Assembly (NCBI RefSeq): GCF_000682695.1
Contig: NZ_AWFG01000001.1
Coordinates: forward strand, 434,001-498,000
Reading direction: 5' to 3'
From: Hyphomonas chukchiensis
Lineage (GTDB): Bacteria > Pseudomonadota > Alphaproteobacteria > Caulobacterales > Hyphomonadaceae
Length of the DNA stretch: 64,000 nucleotides
Positions within the stretch are counted from its first letter, which is position 1, and every line of letters starts with the position of its first letter. Positions 27,542 to 37,800 of this stretch are shown piece after piece. The notes under the pieces are model-generated. The model did no database searches. It saw only the letters and a program-made list of their open reading frames with translations, and was not told the DNA's origin. A program made the position numbers and the translations under genes.

Positions 27542-28249
27542 ATGACCAAACGTAAGTCCGCCTTCCTCATCGCCATGTCCGGCGGCTCCGGCTCCGGCAA
27601 GTCGACGCTCGCCGAAGCCCTGCTCGAACATCTCGGGCCCGGACAGGCCGTCATGTTCGGCGAGGACGCTTATTACCACCCCATGCGCCATTACGGTGAC
27701 TACACGACCGAGGACGAGCGTCAGGCCATCATCGCCGGCGTCAACTATGACGACCCGATTTCCAAGGAAGTCGACCACCTTGTCCGTGACCTGAAAGCGC
27801 TCAAGTCCGGTCATGGCGTCGACCAGCCGATCTATGATTACGAACGCCACGACCGCAGCGATCAGACACGCCGCATCGAGCCAGCGCCGATCCTGCTGCT
27901 CGAAGGCATCCACGCCCTCTCCATGCCCAAGATCCGGTCCCTGATCGACCTCTCCGTCTATGTCGACACACCGGACGATCTGCGGCTCGCCCGCCGCATC
28001 CGGCGCGACGTGATCGATCGCGGCCGCGATGTCGACAGTGTGCTTGAGCAATACATGTCCACCGTCCGCGCGGCGCATTATCGCTGGACCCACCCAGCCA
28101 AATTCGAAGCTGATCTGGTCATCGCTGACGAGGGCTTGCCGGCCTATGGCAATGTCCGCCCCAATGCCGAGGCCATTGAGCGAATGGTGGCCCCTGTCCT
28201 CGAGCGCCTGCGCTCGCTTGGCGTCCTCTCGGACAGGGCAAAGCTCTAG
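27542..28249 (+). CDS. udk: Uridine kinase
   Basis: This 235-aa P-loop kinase phosphorylates uridine and cytidine in pyrimidine salvage. The P-loop GGSGSGKST is at residues 14-22. The conserved DAYYHPM (substrate loop), NYDDPIS and LLLEGIHAL follow. Its TAG overlaps the stop of the convergent ZIP-like gene in a CTAG. Confidence 0.88.
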   Translation: MTKRKSAFLIAMSGGSGSGKSTLAEALLEHLGPGQAVMFGEDAYYHPMRHYGDYTTEDERQAIIAGVNYDDPISKEVDHLVRDLKALKSGHGVDQPIYDYERHDRSDQTRRIEPAPILLLEGIHALSMPKIRSLIDLSVYVDTPDDLRLARRIRRDVIDRGRDVDSVLEQYMSTVRAAHYRWTHPAKFEADLVIADEGLPAYGNVRPNAEAIERMVAPVLERLRSLGVLSDRAKL

Positions 28250-28944
28250 CCAATCTCGCTGAGCACAAGCGCCATGATGAAACCCAGCGCTGTGGCAATG
28301 CCCGCCATGTGGGAATCTTCCTTATAGGCCTGCGGGAACACCTCGGTTGCCAGTGACGCAATCACGGCGCCTGCCGCAAGGCAGCGGATCCCCGCCAGAA
28401 AATGCGGGCTTGCCCCTTCCAATAGCAGGTTACCCAGCACGGCCGCCGCTGACAGCAAGACCGCTGCGCCAACCCACATCATCAGTGCCTTTGTTTTCGA
28501 TGTCCCGTTCTCCTGCATCTCCTTTGCCCCGCCCGCCGCTTCCGGCAAGTTCGACAGCAAGATCGATCCGGCGAGCGCCGCGACCGCCATGGGTTCTGCC
28601 CCAATAAGGGCAACGCCCAATGCGAGGTTTTCCGGTACGCCATCCAGCGTGATCGCCGCCAGTAGACCGCCCCCACTGTCGCTGTTCCACTTCTCATCGA
28701 TCAGGTAATCGACGCCCGTGAACACGGCCGCACCCACGGCGGTCATCAGCATGGAGAGCCACAGCGTTGATGTCTGGATCGACGGCTCGATCAGCTCGGT
28801 CACGACCGACAGGATCAGTGCGCCCCCTGCGAGTGCCACGAGAAAACCCTCGAGCGGCTTGGGCAGTGTGCCGTAAAGGCCCCATGCCGCGCCTGCCACC
28901 AGCGCCCCTGAGACAACCGCCACCACAATCAGCATCATGAGCAT
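28246..28944 (-). CDS. ZIP-family-like metal transporter
   Basis: This 232-aa protein has about seven or eight hydrophobic segments. The motif ITLDGVPENLALGV, followed by SNLPEAAGG and LATEVFPQAY, resembles the metal-binding helices of ZIP permeases, although His is replaced by Asp in the first motif. It may move divalent cations across the inner membrane; the substrate cannot be read. It is convergent with udk and divergent from the second CAP gene. Confidence 0.7.
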   Translation of the reverse strand: MLMMLIVVAVVSGALVAGAAWGLYGTLPKPLEGFLVALAGGALILSVVTELIEPSIQTSTLWLSMLMTAVGAAVFTGVDYLIDEKWNSDSGGGLLAAITLDGVPENLALGVALIGAEPMAVAALAGSILLSNLPEAAGGAKEMQENGTSKTKALMMWVGAAVLLSAAAVLGNLLLEGASPHFLAGIRCLAAGAVIASLATEVFPQAYKEDSHMAGIATALGFIMALVLSEIG

Positions 28945-29054
28945 GCCACACCTCCCGTCCGCCTAAATCTTCCGGATCAACCGGCTTGCACGGGGAATGT
29001 TCCGCTGCGGTAATAGTCTGGGCAACGCCATTAAGCGCCGCTAGGCTTTCGCGC

Positions 29055-29912
29055 ATGAGGCGAACCCTGTCCAAATGGCTGGCACTCGCAGGCGCAGGCA
29101 TTCTCATGGCCAGCGCCGCACAGGCCTGCGACTTGCGTCTTGGCGCGCGCGGCCAGAGCACGGCCGACTATGTCGAGACTGTGCGCCCCTGCCTTGCGCA
29201 GCTCCCATCCGGCTACAGGTTTGACGTGAAGATGGAGGCCGGCTTCCTGACTCGCATCAATGAGGAGCGCGCCGCTCATGGCCTTGCGCCGCTGCAGCTC
29301 CGCCGGGAGTTACTGGCCCCTGCCCGCTTCCAGAGCCTGGACATGGCCGCCAATCATTTCTTCGATCATGTCAGCCCCGATGGCCGCTCACCGGGCGACC
29401 GCCTGACGGCACTGGATCGCCGCGCCCTCCTGCAGCGCTCGGCCGAAAACCTCGCCATGCTGGAAATCGTGAAGGGCCGCTACAATTTCTCGAAAAGCCT
29501 GCCCCAGCTGCACGCCAACTTGATGAACAGTCCGGGCCACCGCGCCAATATCCTGAACCCGGATTTCACGCATGTCGCCATTGGCGTCGTCGTCACCAGG
29601 CAAGGCGTCTGGGCCACGCAGGTCTTCGCAGGCCTTTCCGGCACGCTCAGCGAAGACGTGCCGCTTCGCATGGCCGCTGGCCAGAGCCTCACCGCAGAGC
29701 CCTCGCTCAATGACTGGACCTTCCGCCACTTCGAAGCCGAAACGCCGGGGCACGCCTACATGCCGTTCAGGCAGACCCCGCGCGGCGCCATCGTGCCTGA
29801 TGGCCTCAAAGGCGACGTCGACCTCGCCGCCTTCAGCATCCAGATGGGCGAAAAGAAAGGCATGATCTACTCGATCCGCCTGGCAGGTCCATCCGTCACG
29901 ATTGTGAACTGA
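29055..29912 (+). CDS. Secreted CAP (SCP/PR1) domain protein
   Basis: This 285-aa protein has a signal peptide ending about residue 23 (MASAAQA|C) and a CAP domain: INEERAAHGLAPLQL, FFDHVSPDGRSPGDR, NLMNSPGHRANILNPDF and HVAIGVVV. A C-terminal extension of about 90 residues follows. The His and Glu positions typical of CAP cavities are present. I chose the ATG at 29055, the start of the signal peptide; the upstream in-frame ATG is not supported. It is a second CAP protein 1.6 kb from the first, but with low similarity. Confidence 0.85.
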   Translation: MRRTLSKWLALAGAGILMASAAQACDLRLGARGQSTADYVETVRPCLAQLPSGYRFDVKMEAGFLTRINEERAAHGLAPLQLRRELLAPARFQSLDMAANHFFDHVSPDGRSPGDRLTALDRRALLQRSAENLAMLEIVKGRYNFSKSLPQLHANLMNSPGHRANILNPDFTHVAIGVVVTRQGVWATQVFAGLSGTLSEDVPLRMAAGQSLTAEPSLNDWTFRHFEAETPGHAYMPFRQTPRGAIVPDGLKGDVDLAAFSIQMGEKKGMIYSIRLAGPSVTIVN

Positions 29913-29915
29913 CGC

Positions 29916-30731
29916 CTATTCCTCCGGTGCATCCGGCACGCCGACGACGTGGAAGCCTGCATCGACATGGATCACTTCGCCGGCAATCGAGCGGCCGAGC
30001 GGTGAGAGAAGGTAGAGCGCGCAGCCAGCGACGCCTTCCATGCTCGTATCTTCCTTCAGCAGCGACCAGTCGCGGCCCGTGCCCATCAGGCTTTTGCCGC
30101 CCTTGATGCCGGCCAGCGACAGCGTGCGCATGGCGCCCGCCGAAATCGCATTGACGCGAATGCCCTGGGGCCCGAGGTCGCGCGCCGCATAGCGCGTCGA
30201 GGCCTCAAGGGCGGCCTTCGCGACGCCCATGACGTTATAGGACGGAACGGTCCGTTCCGCGCCGAGATAGGTCATGCACATGATCGATCCGCCATCCGGC
30301 ATCAGTTCGGCGCCGCGACGCGCACAGTCGATGAAGGAATAGACAGAGATATCCATTGCCCGGCGAAAGCCTTCGCGCGTGGTGTTGGCCACCATCGAGC
30401 CCTGTAGCTCATCCTTGCCGGCAAAGGCAATCGAATGAACGAGGAAGTCGATCTTGCCCCACTTGGCTTTGATCTCGGCGAAAGCGGCGTCCATGCTCGC
30501 ATCGTCGGTCACGTCAGCCGGGATCATCATGTCCATGCCGATGCTCTCGACGAGCGGGCGCACACGGCGCTCCAGCGTCTCGCCCTGATAGGTGAAGGCA
30601 ATCTCGGCGCCCTGCGCGGCCAGCTGTTTGGAAATGCCCCAGGCAATCGAGTTCTGGTTGGCGACGCCCATGACGATGCCGCGCTTGCCCTTCATCAGGT
30701 CACCGGACGGCAGGTTCCATTCTTCGGCCAT
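29916..30731 (-). CDS. fabI: Enoyl-[acyl-carrier-protein] reductase (NADH)
   Basis: This 271-aa short-chain dehydrogenase performs the last reduction in each fatty acid elongation cycle. It begins with KGKRGIVMGVANQNSIAWG. The catalytic Tyr and Lys are in SYNVMGVAKAALE (Y-x6-K), and TYLGAERTVPSYN is typical of FabI. It follows fabA on the same strand after 132 bp, without a fabB between them. Confidence 0.96.
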   Translation of the reverse strand: MAEEWNLPSGDLMKGKRGIVMGVANQNSIAWGISKQLAAQGAEIAFTYQGETLERRVRPLVESIGMDMMIPADVTDDASMDAAFAEIKAKWGKIDFLVHSIAFAGKDELQGSMVANTTREGFRRAMDISVYSFIDCARRGAELMPDGGSIMCMTYLGAERTVPSYNVMGVAKAALEASTRYAARDLGPQGIRVNAISAGAMRTLSLAGIKGGKSLMGTGRDWSLLKEDTSMEGVAGCALYLLSPLGRSIAGEVIHVDAGFHVVGVPDAPEE

Positions 30732-30863
30732 GCGGGCCTCCTCATTGGCTGTTTTTCTGCCCTACGGGCTAGGCGGACACGGTCAAACCGTCAAGCGTCC
30801 CGCCGCTCAACCGACCCATGGGTGTGGCCTGCACTCAAAGGTTCAGAATGGCTCTTGCGGATC

Positions 30864-31406
30864 CTAGACCGGCGTTGCTTGGCCCGGAACGGTCAGGCCA
30901 ACCTTCATGTCATTGGCCGTGTAGACATGGCGCTCGTCGACGAACACCTTGCCGTCCGCAATGCCGAGCACCAGCTTGCCACGGCGCACGCGGTGAATGT
31001 CGATCTCGTAGCGCACGAGCTTGCAATCCGGCGTGATTTCGCCGGTAAACTTGACCTCGCCCACGCCCAGCGCACGGCCCTTGCCGGGGCTACCGGACCA
31101 ACCGAGCCAGTAGCCAACGGCCTGCCACATCGCATCGAGCCCAAGGCAGCCCGGCATGACCGGATCGCCCGGGAAATGGCATGCGAAGAACCACAGGCTC
31201 GGATCAATATCCAGCTCACCGATGACATGCCCCTTGCCGTAGACACCGCCATCCATGCTGATCTCGGTAATCCGGTCCATCATCAGCATTGGCGGCGCAG
31301 GCAGCTGCGCATTGCCGGGCCCGAAATACCCGCCCTTGCCCGATTCGAGCAAGTCAGCCTTCGTATAGCTGGACTTCGGGGTGTGGTAATCATGGGGACC
31401 GGACAT
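30864..31406 (-). CDS. fabA: 3-hydroxydecanoyl-ACP dehydratase/isomerase
   Basis: This 180-aa hot-dog enzyme dehydrates beta-hydroxyacyl-ACP and isomerises trans-2- to cis-3-decenoyl-ACP, the branch point to unsaturated fatty acids. The catalytic His is in [20 protein letters not shown] chose the ATG at 31406 because AGGAGA lies upstream; the ORF could extend 13 residues further. It is the first gene of fabA-fabI. Confidence 0.95.
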   Translation of the reverse strand: MSGPHDYHTPKSSYTKADLLESGKGGYFGPGNAQLPAPPMLMMDRITEISMDGGVYGKGHVIGELDIDPSLWFFACHFPGDPVMPGCLGLDAMWQAVGYWLGWSGSPGKGRALGVGEVKFTGEITPDCKLVRYEIDIHRVRRGKLVLGIADGKVFVDERHVYTANDMKVGLTVPGQATPV

Positions 31407-31486
31407 CGCGGATTCTCCTGGAATTTGGCGTAACCGCTTAACCACAGTGACCGGCCCGGCTTGTCAACCGCCTGAGCTACCCTGAA

Positions 31487-31990
31487 TTACAGACCTGCCT
31501 CGCCCGTATCCGCGCCCCAGAGCGCTTCTCGCAGGGCCCAGCCACGGAAATTCTGCACCTCAACCGCGCACCATTTCACTTCGCAATCGCCCAGCCGCAC
31601 CAGCACGCCAGCCTCAAGTGACGCGACTTCAGGGCTCGCCGCGTCAGCCGTCTCATGTATCACAGTCGCTGACTGCACCATCGCCGCCGCGCCTGGCTCC
31701 AGCATCCGCGCATGCACCCAAACTTCATCGCCAGACGGGTCACGCACACGCCGCCAGTCGCGGCTTTCCTTGATGATCAACATCGGCAACCCCTTGCGCT
31801 CGTAGCGCCACAGGATTTCCTGATCCCGGCTTGGCCCCTTGCGACCGTTCACTGCGGCAAATTTCAACACTTCAAAGCGCGGCACGGCCTTGCCGGAGAA
31901 CTGGCTTATCCGCGTAACCTGCGGGCCCTCGGCCGACGCAAAGCCGCCAAACAGGAAGATTCCGGATACTAAAAAGGGTGCCCATTTCAT
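31487..31990 (-). CDS. Secreted SH3-domain protein
   Basis: This 167-aa protein has a signal peptide ending near FGGFASA. Two bacterial SH3-like units follow (VLKFAAVNGRKGPSRDQ, then VWVHARML, and a second ending VEVQNFRGWALREALWG). Proteins of this kind often bind the cell wall or mark an envelope function, but the target is unknown. It is transcribed with, or just upstream of, fabA. Confidence 0.75.
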   Translation of the reverse strand: MKWAPFLVSGIFLFGGFASAEGPQVTRISQFSGKAVPRFEVLKFAAVNGRKGPSRDQEILWRYERKGLPMLIIKESRDWRRVRDPSGDEVWVHARMLEPGAAAMVQSATVIHETADAASPEVASLEAGVLVRLGDCEVKWCAVEVQNFRGWALREALWGADTGEAGL

Positions 31991-32120
31991 GCGCAGGAAG
32001 CCAGACTCGCTGTTGAGAGCCTCACACTCTCACACCCAGATGAATCACGTGTAAAACAACAGGCGTTGGCGTTCCGGGATCGCTCTGCTAAGCCCGATGA
32101 AAGAATTACGAGGGGGCCAG

Positions 32121-33107
32121 ATGCCAGCCAAGAAACTGAAGATCGTCGTCACCCGGAAGCTGCCCGCCCCCGTCGAGCTGCGCATGAAGGAATTGTTCGA
32201 CACAAGCCTGAATCAGGACGACCATGCCTTCACGCATGAAGAGCTCGTGGCTGCGGTCCAGACCGCTGACGTTCTCGTGCCAACAGTGACAGACCGGATC
32301 GATAGCAAGGTGCTCGCCCGTGCCGGTGACCAGCTGCGTCTCATCGCCCAGTTCGGTGCCGGTGTTGACAATATCGATGTGCAGAGCGCCGTGCAGCGCG
32401 GGATTACCGTTACAAACACGCCGGGCGTGCTGACAGACGATACCGCCGATGTCGCCATGGCGCTTATCCTGGCCGTCCCGCGCCGCCTGCATGAAGGCGC
32501 CCTGGTGATGGACAGTGGCAGCTTCGATGGCTGGACACCAACCTGGATGATGGGCCGGCGCCTGGCTGGGAAACGGCTTGGCATTGTCGGCATGGGCCGC
32601 ATCGGCCAGGCCGTGGCGCGCCGTGCCAAGGCCTTTGGCCTGCAGATTCACTACCATAATCGCAAACCGGTCAGCCCGCGCACCGAAGAGCTGCTTGAAG
32701 CGACCTATTGGGACAGTCTGGACCAGATGCTCGCGCGTATGGATATCGTGTCGATCAATTGCCCGCACACGCCGGCAACGTTTCACCTGATGAATGCCCG
32801 CCGCCTCGACCTGATGAAGCCGGAAGCCTACCTCATCAACACGGCACGCGGCGAGGTGATAGACGAAGCAGCCCTCGCAAGGGCGCTCAAGGCCGGCAAG
32901 ATTGCCGGTGCAGGCCTTGACGTCTTCGAACGCGAGCCGGCCGTGAGCGAAGACCTTCTGGGCCTGCCAAATGTGCTGCTCCTGCCGCATATGGGCTCAG
33001 CCACGATCGAAGGCCGCACCGAGATGGGCGAGAAAGTCATCATCAACATCAAGACCTTCGCCGACGGTCACCGTCCACCGGACCGCGTGATACCTGCCAT
33101 CCTCTAG
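32121..33107 (+). CDS. D-2-hydroxyacid dehydrogenase (glyoxylate/hydroxypyruvate reductase-like)
   Basis: This 328-aa NAD(P)-dependent enzyme has the Rossmann motif GMGRIGQAVARR. The catalytic Arg is in INTARGEVID, the Glu in VFEREP and the His in LLPHMGSAT. Relatives reduce glyoxylate, hydroxypyruvate or 2-keto acids; the precise substrate is unclear. GAGGGGG precedes the ATG at 32121; an in-frame ATG at 32097 adds eight residues. The stop shares CTAG with the convergent glycosyltransferase. Confidence 0.88.
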   Translation: MPAKKLKIVVTRKLPAPVELRMKELFDTSLNQDDHAFTHEELVAAVQTADVLVPTVTDRIDSKVLARAGDQLRLIAQFGAGVDNIDVQSAVQRGITVTNTPGVLTDDTADVAMALILAVPRRLHEGALVMDSGSFDGWTPTWMMGRRLAGKRLGIVGMGRIGQAVARRAKAFGLQIHYHNRKPVSPRTEELLEATYWDSLDQMLARMDIVSINCPHTPATFHLMNARRLDLMKPEAYLINTARGEVIDEAALARALKAGKIAGAGLDVFEREPAVSEDLLGLPNVLLLPHMGSATIEGRTEMGEKVIINIKTFADGHRPPDRVIPAIL

Positions 33108-33916
33108 GCGCGCAGCTTCAGCGCAATCGCGAAGAGGGGCGAGACCGCCGTTACCAGCGCCCGCTCAAGCGGCCCTTTTGCGAACTTGCGGAAATAGCGC
33201 GTCAGGCTTTGCGCCTTGTGCCCCTGAACCACGCTGGAAGGTGCGTCCGATGTCGCGCCATAATGCAATGCCCCAGCCAGCGGCTGGTAGATGACCGCTC
33301 CGCCGGCCTCGATCACCCTGCGGCAAAGGTCGACATCCTCGACATGCAGGAAATAGCCCTCGTCAAAGCCGCCGATCGCGCGGAAAGCTTTCCGGCGCAT
33401 CAGGAAGAAAGCGCCGGAAACCGCGCCTACGGCAATCGGTCCCTTTGGAGCTGGCTCCCCGTCCAGTGTCCACTGGCCAAGCCCCAGAGCGCGGGCAAGC
33501 GTCAGCGTATTGCGCCGGCATCCGCGCTCCTCGCGCCCGTGAAGGTCGAAAATCTTGCCCCCGACAAGCACCGGTTCTTGCTGTCCATTCATGGCGGCCA
33601 CGAGAGGCCCGACAGATCCGCGCCTTATGATGGCATCCGGATTGATTATAAGAACCAGGTCTCCGAGCGCGCTGGCCGCCCCCCGATTGACCGCTGTCCC
33701 GAACCCCGGATTGTCGCCCATTCGGATGAGCCGGGCATTATCCGTGCGCGCAATGAAGCTGTCGATCCACGCCTCGGCTCCAGGCGCATTGCCATTATCC
33801 ACGAGAATGATTTCGGAAATGTCAGGGTCTGATTTCAGCGCGTAGAGGCACTCCTGCAGGCGTGGCCCGGTATGGTAACTCACCACAATGGCGGAGGTCG
33901 TCGGCAGGTTGTTCAC
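33104..33916 (-). CDS. Family 2 glycosyltransferase
   Basis: This protein of about 270 aa has a GT-A fold. It starts near TTSAIVVSYHTG, with IILVDNGN and the DXD-like INPDAII, and ends FDEGYFLHVEDVDLCRRV, as in rhamnosyl- or galactofuranosyl-transferases. It probably extends a surface polysaccharide. I chose GTG at 33916 because GTGA overlaps the upstream stop; an ATG at 33958 would lie well inside the upstream gene. It pairs with the ligase-like gene before it. Confidence 0.85.
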   Translation of the reverse strand: MNNLPTTSAIVVSYHTGPRLQECLYALKSDPDISEIILVDNGNAPGAEAWIDSFIARTDNARLIRMGDNPGFGTAVNRGAASALGDLVLIINPDAIIRRGSVGPLVAAMNGQQEPVLVGGKIFDLHGREERGCRRNTLTLARALGLGQWTLDGEPAPKGPIAVGAVSGAFFLMRRKAFRAIGGFDEGYFLHVEDVDLCRRVIEAGGAVIYQPLAGALHYGATSDAPSSVVQGHKAQSLTRYFRKFAKGPLERALVTAVSPLFAIALKLRA

Positions 33917-35157
33917 AGGGACTGACGGTCCCGCCGTGCAAGCAGGATAATCGCGCACACGGCCAGTACGATGCTTGCCCAGAAGGAATCGTTCCAGACA
34001 TTATAGGAAAAACTGAACAGGCTAACGACGACACCAATGAGACCGGCAATCGCATAGCGAATGTCCGTCCGCAGCGTGGAAGGCGCCGGCAGGCGAAACC
34101 CTATGACAACAAGCGTCAGTGCGGCCATGACTGCACCAATCAGACCGGTCTCGGCCCATATTTGCAGGGCCATGTTATGGGGGTGTCCGGGAACAACTAC
34201 ATAGCTCGACCAGGAGGCAGGCAATTGGGCCAGCCACGCAGGATGGTCAGCATAGGTGTCCCGCCACGTTTTCGAGGCCGAAATGCCATGCCCGATAATC
34301 GGTTCTTCGACTGACTTGCTGATGACCAGCTGCCATGAATAGACACGCGACTGAAACGAGCCGGGAAGCACAATGCCAAACTGCGAAATCAACTTCACCG
34401 CAGTGCCGATCAGCAATGGCGCTGACGCAATATAGGCCGCCACCATACATAGCAGCCAGCGATAGCCTGTCTTTGGCGCGAGCGTCACGATCGCCGCTGC
34501 GGCCAGCATGAAGACAATGCCGATCAGGCCGGAATCCGTGTCGTCGAAGATCACGCTTACAATACTGGCGACCACAAGTCCGGCGGCGACAGCCCGCCAT
34601 TTCCATCCGGGCTGGGCGATCAGATAAGCCAGCAATATCGGCAGCACGATCATGAAGGCATTGGCATTACGTGCTATATTCTGCGCGCCCTTGGCCTGCT
34701 CCATCGGATCAGCGCCATAGATCATCGCCACCACAGGCCCGCCGAAAACCGCACTGGCAGCTACCAGCAGGCCTTGTACGGCAAACGCACCCAACATCAC
34801 ACGTGCCGAGCGCTGTGCATTGCCCTGCTTGATCTGAAGGGCGCCAGCGACGGCCAACATTCCGAAAACAGCTGTCAGAACGATCCGCACACCTGCAGCG
34901 CGGATCGCAAAGTCGCCTTCCAGCAGGTTCCCTGACACGAAGCCGCGTGAAGCAGGCGACCAGATATCGCTCAAGGCTGCCCAACCGACAAAAGCTAGCG
35001 CCATCAGGGCATAGACTGCCGGCGGCATTTTCGGCCGCGCCACAGCGAGAGCCGGAAGCGCCGCAATCGCCAATAACGGGCCATAACCCTGCGCACCGAG
35101 CAGGCCCATGACAGGCCAGAGCACGAATACGGCTGCAAGAATGGGCGCATATGACAT
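33913..35157 (-). CDS. O-antigen ligase/polymerase-like membrane protein
   Basis: This protein of about 414 aa has roughly ten membrane helices and a long periplasmic loop containing PIIGHGISASKTWRD and VVPGHPHNMALQIWAETG, which is typical of the Wzy_C/WaaL family. It would polymerise or ligate a surface glycan at the periplasmic face. It is co-transcribed with the glycosyltransferase. The ATG at 35157 starts the first helix; an ATG at 35193 is also possible. Confidence 0.82.
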   Translation of the reverse strand: MSYAPILAAVFVLWPVMGLLGAQGYGPLLAIAALPALAVARPKMPPAVYALMALAFVGWAALSDIWSPASRGFVSGNLLEGDFAIRAAGVRIVLTAVFGMLAVAGALQIKQGNAQRSARVMLGAFAVQGLLVAASAVFGGPVVAMIYGADPMEQAKGAQNIARNANAFMIVLPILLAYLIAQPGWKWRAVAAGLVVASIVSVIFDDTDSGLIGIVFMLAAAAIVTLAPKTGYRWLLCMVAAYIASAPLLIGTAVKLISQFGIVLPGSFQSRVYSWQLVISKSVEEPIIGHGISASKTWRDTYADHPAWLAQLPASWSSYVVVPGHPHNMALQIWAETGLIGAVMAALTLVVIGFRLPAPSTLRTDIRYAIAGLIGVVVSLFSFSYNVWNDSFWASIVLAVCAIILLARRDRQSL

Positions 35158-35203
35158 GCAGTTCACTCTGTCGCCAACGCCCTGACTTGTCACGAGTCCT
35201 TGA

Positions 35204-37174
35204 TCACACGTCCCGCTTCAGATCGGGCGCAAGGGCTTCCAGCGCAAGGCTGACGACAGCCTCATCAAGACTGATCATCTGCTGGCCCTGGCTGCCAAGG
35301 CGACGCAGCGCAAGCGTGCGTTCCTCAGCTTCACGGCCACCCACGACGGCAATGATCGGCACCTTTTGCACCGAATGCTCACGGACCTTGTAATTGATCT
35401 TCTCGTTGCGAAGATCCGTCTCGACCCGCAGCCCTGCCTTGCGCAGCGCCGCCGCAGCTTCCAGCGCATAATCATTCGCCGCGTCCGTAATCGCCGCCAC
35501 GACAATCTGCACAGGCGAGAGCCAGAGCGGGAAGGCGCCCGCATAGTTCTCGATCAGGATGCCCATGAAGCGTTCGAATGTGCCGAACACGGCCCGGTGC
35601 AGCATGACCGGCCGGTGCTTGGCGCCATCCGACCCTGTGTATTCCGCATCAAGGCGTTCCGGCAGCACATAATCGAGCTGGAACGTGCCGCACTGCCATG
35701 TCCGACCAATCGCGTCCGTCAGGTGGAATTCGAGTTTCGGGCCATAGAAGGCGCCCTCGCCCTCGGCGATCTCGAATTCCATGCCCGCCGCTGTGAGCGC
35801 GTCCGACAGGGCCTTCTCGGCGCGGTCCCATGTTTCGTCCGTACCGGCGCGCAGCTCGGGCCGCGTGGCCAGCTTGTAGGAAATCTCCGAGAGGCCAAAA
35901 TCACCATAGACGCGCTCAAAGAGCTTCAGGAAGCGCAGCGTCTCGTCCGCGATCTGGTCTTCGCGGCAAAAGATGTGCGCATCGTCCTGCGTCATCTGAC
36001 GCACGCGCATCAGGCCATGCAGCGCGCCGTGCGCCTCGTTACGATGGCAGCAACCGAATTCGGCCATGCGGATCGGCAGGTCACGGTACGAGCGCTGCCC
36101 GTTCTTGAATATCTGCACATGCGCCGGGCAGTTCATCGGCTTCAGCGCCATCAGGTCGCCTTCGCCCGTCAGGATTGGCGCATCATCCTCCGTCGACGGG
36201 ATCTCATCCGGCACGACGAACATGTTCTCGCGGAATTTCGACCAGTGGCCCGACTGCTCCCAGAACACCGAGTTCAGCAGCTGCGGTGTCTTCACCTCGA
36301 CATAGCCATCGGCGTCCTGCTGGCGGCGGATATAGGCCTCCAGCTGGCGCCAGATCATGAAACCCTTGGGATGCCAGAACACAGATCCCTGCGCTTCCGG
36401 CTGGAAGTGGAAGAGGTCCAGTGCCGCGCCGACCTTGCGGTGGTCGCGCTTCTCGGCCTCTTCCAGGCGTTCAAGATGGGCCTTGAGATCCTTCTCATTG
36501 GCCCAGGCCGTGCCGTACATGCGCTGAAGCATCTCGTTCTTCGAGTCGCCGCGCCAATAGGCGCCGGCCAGCTTCATCAGCTTGAATGCCTTGGGCAGCT
36601 TGCCCGTCGATGGCAAGTGTGGCCCGCGGCAAAGGTCGAACCAGTCGCCCTGGCGGTACAGCGTAATCGCCTCGCCCGGCGGAATGATGTCGTCGATGAT
36701 CTGCGCCTTGTAGTCTTCGCCGATCTTGCGGAACATCGAGATCGCCTCGTCCTTGTCCCAGACTTCGCGAATGATCGGGTAATCGGCATCGACAATGTCG
36801 CGCATCTTGGCTTCGATCTTGTCGAAATCCTCCGTCGAGAACGGCGTCTCGCGGGCGAAGTCATAGTAGAAGCCATCATCGATCACCGGGCCGATCGTGA
36901 CCTGCGTGTCGGGATAGAGCGCCTGCACGGCCTGCGCGAGCACGTGCGCGGCATCATGGCGGATCAGCTCGAGGCCTTCGGCGTCATTGGCCGTCACGAT
37001 TTCTACGCGCGCATCGCCGTCCAGCGGGCGCGTCAGGTCGCGCAGTTCGCCATCGACACGGGCGGCAATGGCCTTCTTGGCAAGGGAATTCGATATGGAC
37101 GAGGCGACGTCGAAAGGGCTCGCGCCCTCGGCAAACTCACGCACCGATCCATCGGGCAGGGATACTTTGATCAT
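35204..37174 (-). CDS. thrS: Threonyl-tRNA synthetase
   Basis: This 656-aa class II synthetase has an N-terminal TGS domain, an editing domain (SAD, HxxxH as HDAAH), a catalytic core ([40 protein letters not shown]) and a C-terminal anticodon-binding domain ([10 protein letters not shown]). It charges tRNA-Thr in the cytosol. The 290 bp upstream carry no gene I recognise. Confidence 0.98.
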   Translation of the reverse strand: MIKVSLPDGSVREFAEGASPFDVASSISNSLAKKAIAARVDGELRDLTRPLDGDARVEIVTANDAEGLELIRHDAAHVLAQAVQALYPDTQVTIGPVIDDGFYYDFARETPFSTEDFDKIEAKMRDIVDADYPIIREVWDKDEAISMFRKIGEDYKAQIIDDIIPPGEAITLYRQGDWFDLCRGPHLPSTGKLPKAFKLMKLAGAYWRGDSKNEMLQRMYGTAWANEKDLKAHLERLEEAEKRDHRKVGAALDLFHFQPEAQGSVFWHPKGFMIWRQLEAYIRRQQDADGYVEVKTPQLLNSVFWEQSGHWSKFRENMFVVPDEIPSTEDDAPILTGEGDLMALKPMNCPAHVQIFKNGQRSYRDLPIRMAEFGCCHRNEAHGALHGLMRVRQMTQDDAHIFCREDQIADETLRFLKLFERVYGDFGLSEISYKLATRPELRAGTDETWDRAEKALSDALTAAGMEFEIAEGEGAFYGPKLEFHLTDAIGRTWQCGTFQLDYVLPERLDAEYTGSDGAKHRPVMLHRAVFGTFERFMGILIENYAGAFPLWLSPVQIVVAAITDAANDYALEAAAALRKAGLRVETDLRNEKINYKVREHSVQKVPIIAVVGGREAEERTLALRRLGSQGQQMISLDEAVVSLALEALAPDLKRDV

Positions 37175-37464
37175 GTTTCAGTCTTCTTCAGCGGTCTGGC
37201 GCACGGGGCGCGGCAAAGTCTTATTCCGAAAGGCCTGCCTGCGGCGGTGTGCTTAGCGCGAGTTCACCAAAAATCCCACCCCATTCAAGGCGGCGATTGC
37301 ATCAGGCCGGCGGGCCGGGCTTGTGAGGGAGTTTACCGGGTACATGAGACGGGAAGCGCGCACAGCGGCGCAGCCTCGCGGGGGTCATGCACCCCGGCGG
37401 GTTCGCGTGGTCAGGCCGCTGGGCAGCAGGATACGGTTCGAACATGTCATCGGGCGGGCTTATC

Positions 37465-37800
37465 TCACGCTTCCGGCGGATTTTCAATCTGCTGGTTCGG
37501 AAAGGGCCGACCGCCTGTTTTCCAGTCGCCATAGCGCCAGGGCTGCCATGCGGGCACGTCCGGTTTTGTCTCCGGCGCCGGATCATATCCGAAACTGCCC
37601 CCGGGGCGGCAGCGGATGAACCGCGCAATCGCCATCCATCCCCCCGGCCACCAGCCATGCCGTGCCACACATTCAGCGCCATATTCACTACAGGTCGGCT
37701 TGTGCTGACACCGCGCGCCCGCTGCATAGAAGACAAGCGAGAAACTGGCCTTGTAGATTCGCAACAGCACATAGGCCGTCTTGCGGCGCAGCCCGCTCAT
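37465..37800 (-). CDS. yidD: Membrane protein insertion efficiency factor YidD
   Basis: This 111-aa protein has the YidD signature C-x-x-x-P-T-C-S-E-Y (CQHKPTCSEYG) followed by RFIRCRPGGSFGYDPAP. It is associated with YidC-dependent membrane protein insertion. The tail after residue 80 is longer than usual. It starts in an ATGA overlap with the stop of the scaffold-protein gene. Confidence 0.93.
   Translation of the reverse strand: MSGLRRKTAYVLLRIYKASFSLVFYAAGARCQHKPTCSEYGAECVARHGWWPGGWMAIARFIRCRPGGSFGYDPAPETKPDVPAWQPWRYGDWKTGGRPFPNQQIENPPEA

Noticed and set aside
37175-37464. Gene between yidD and thrS
   Set aside because: Frames are shadows of yidD or lack ribosome binding sites; nothing in this 290-bp gap looks coding.
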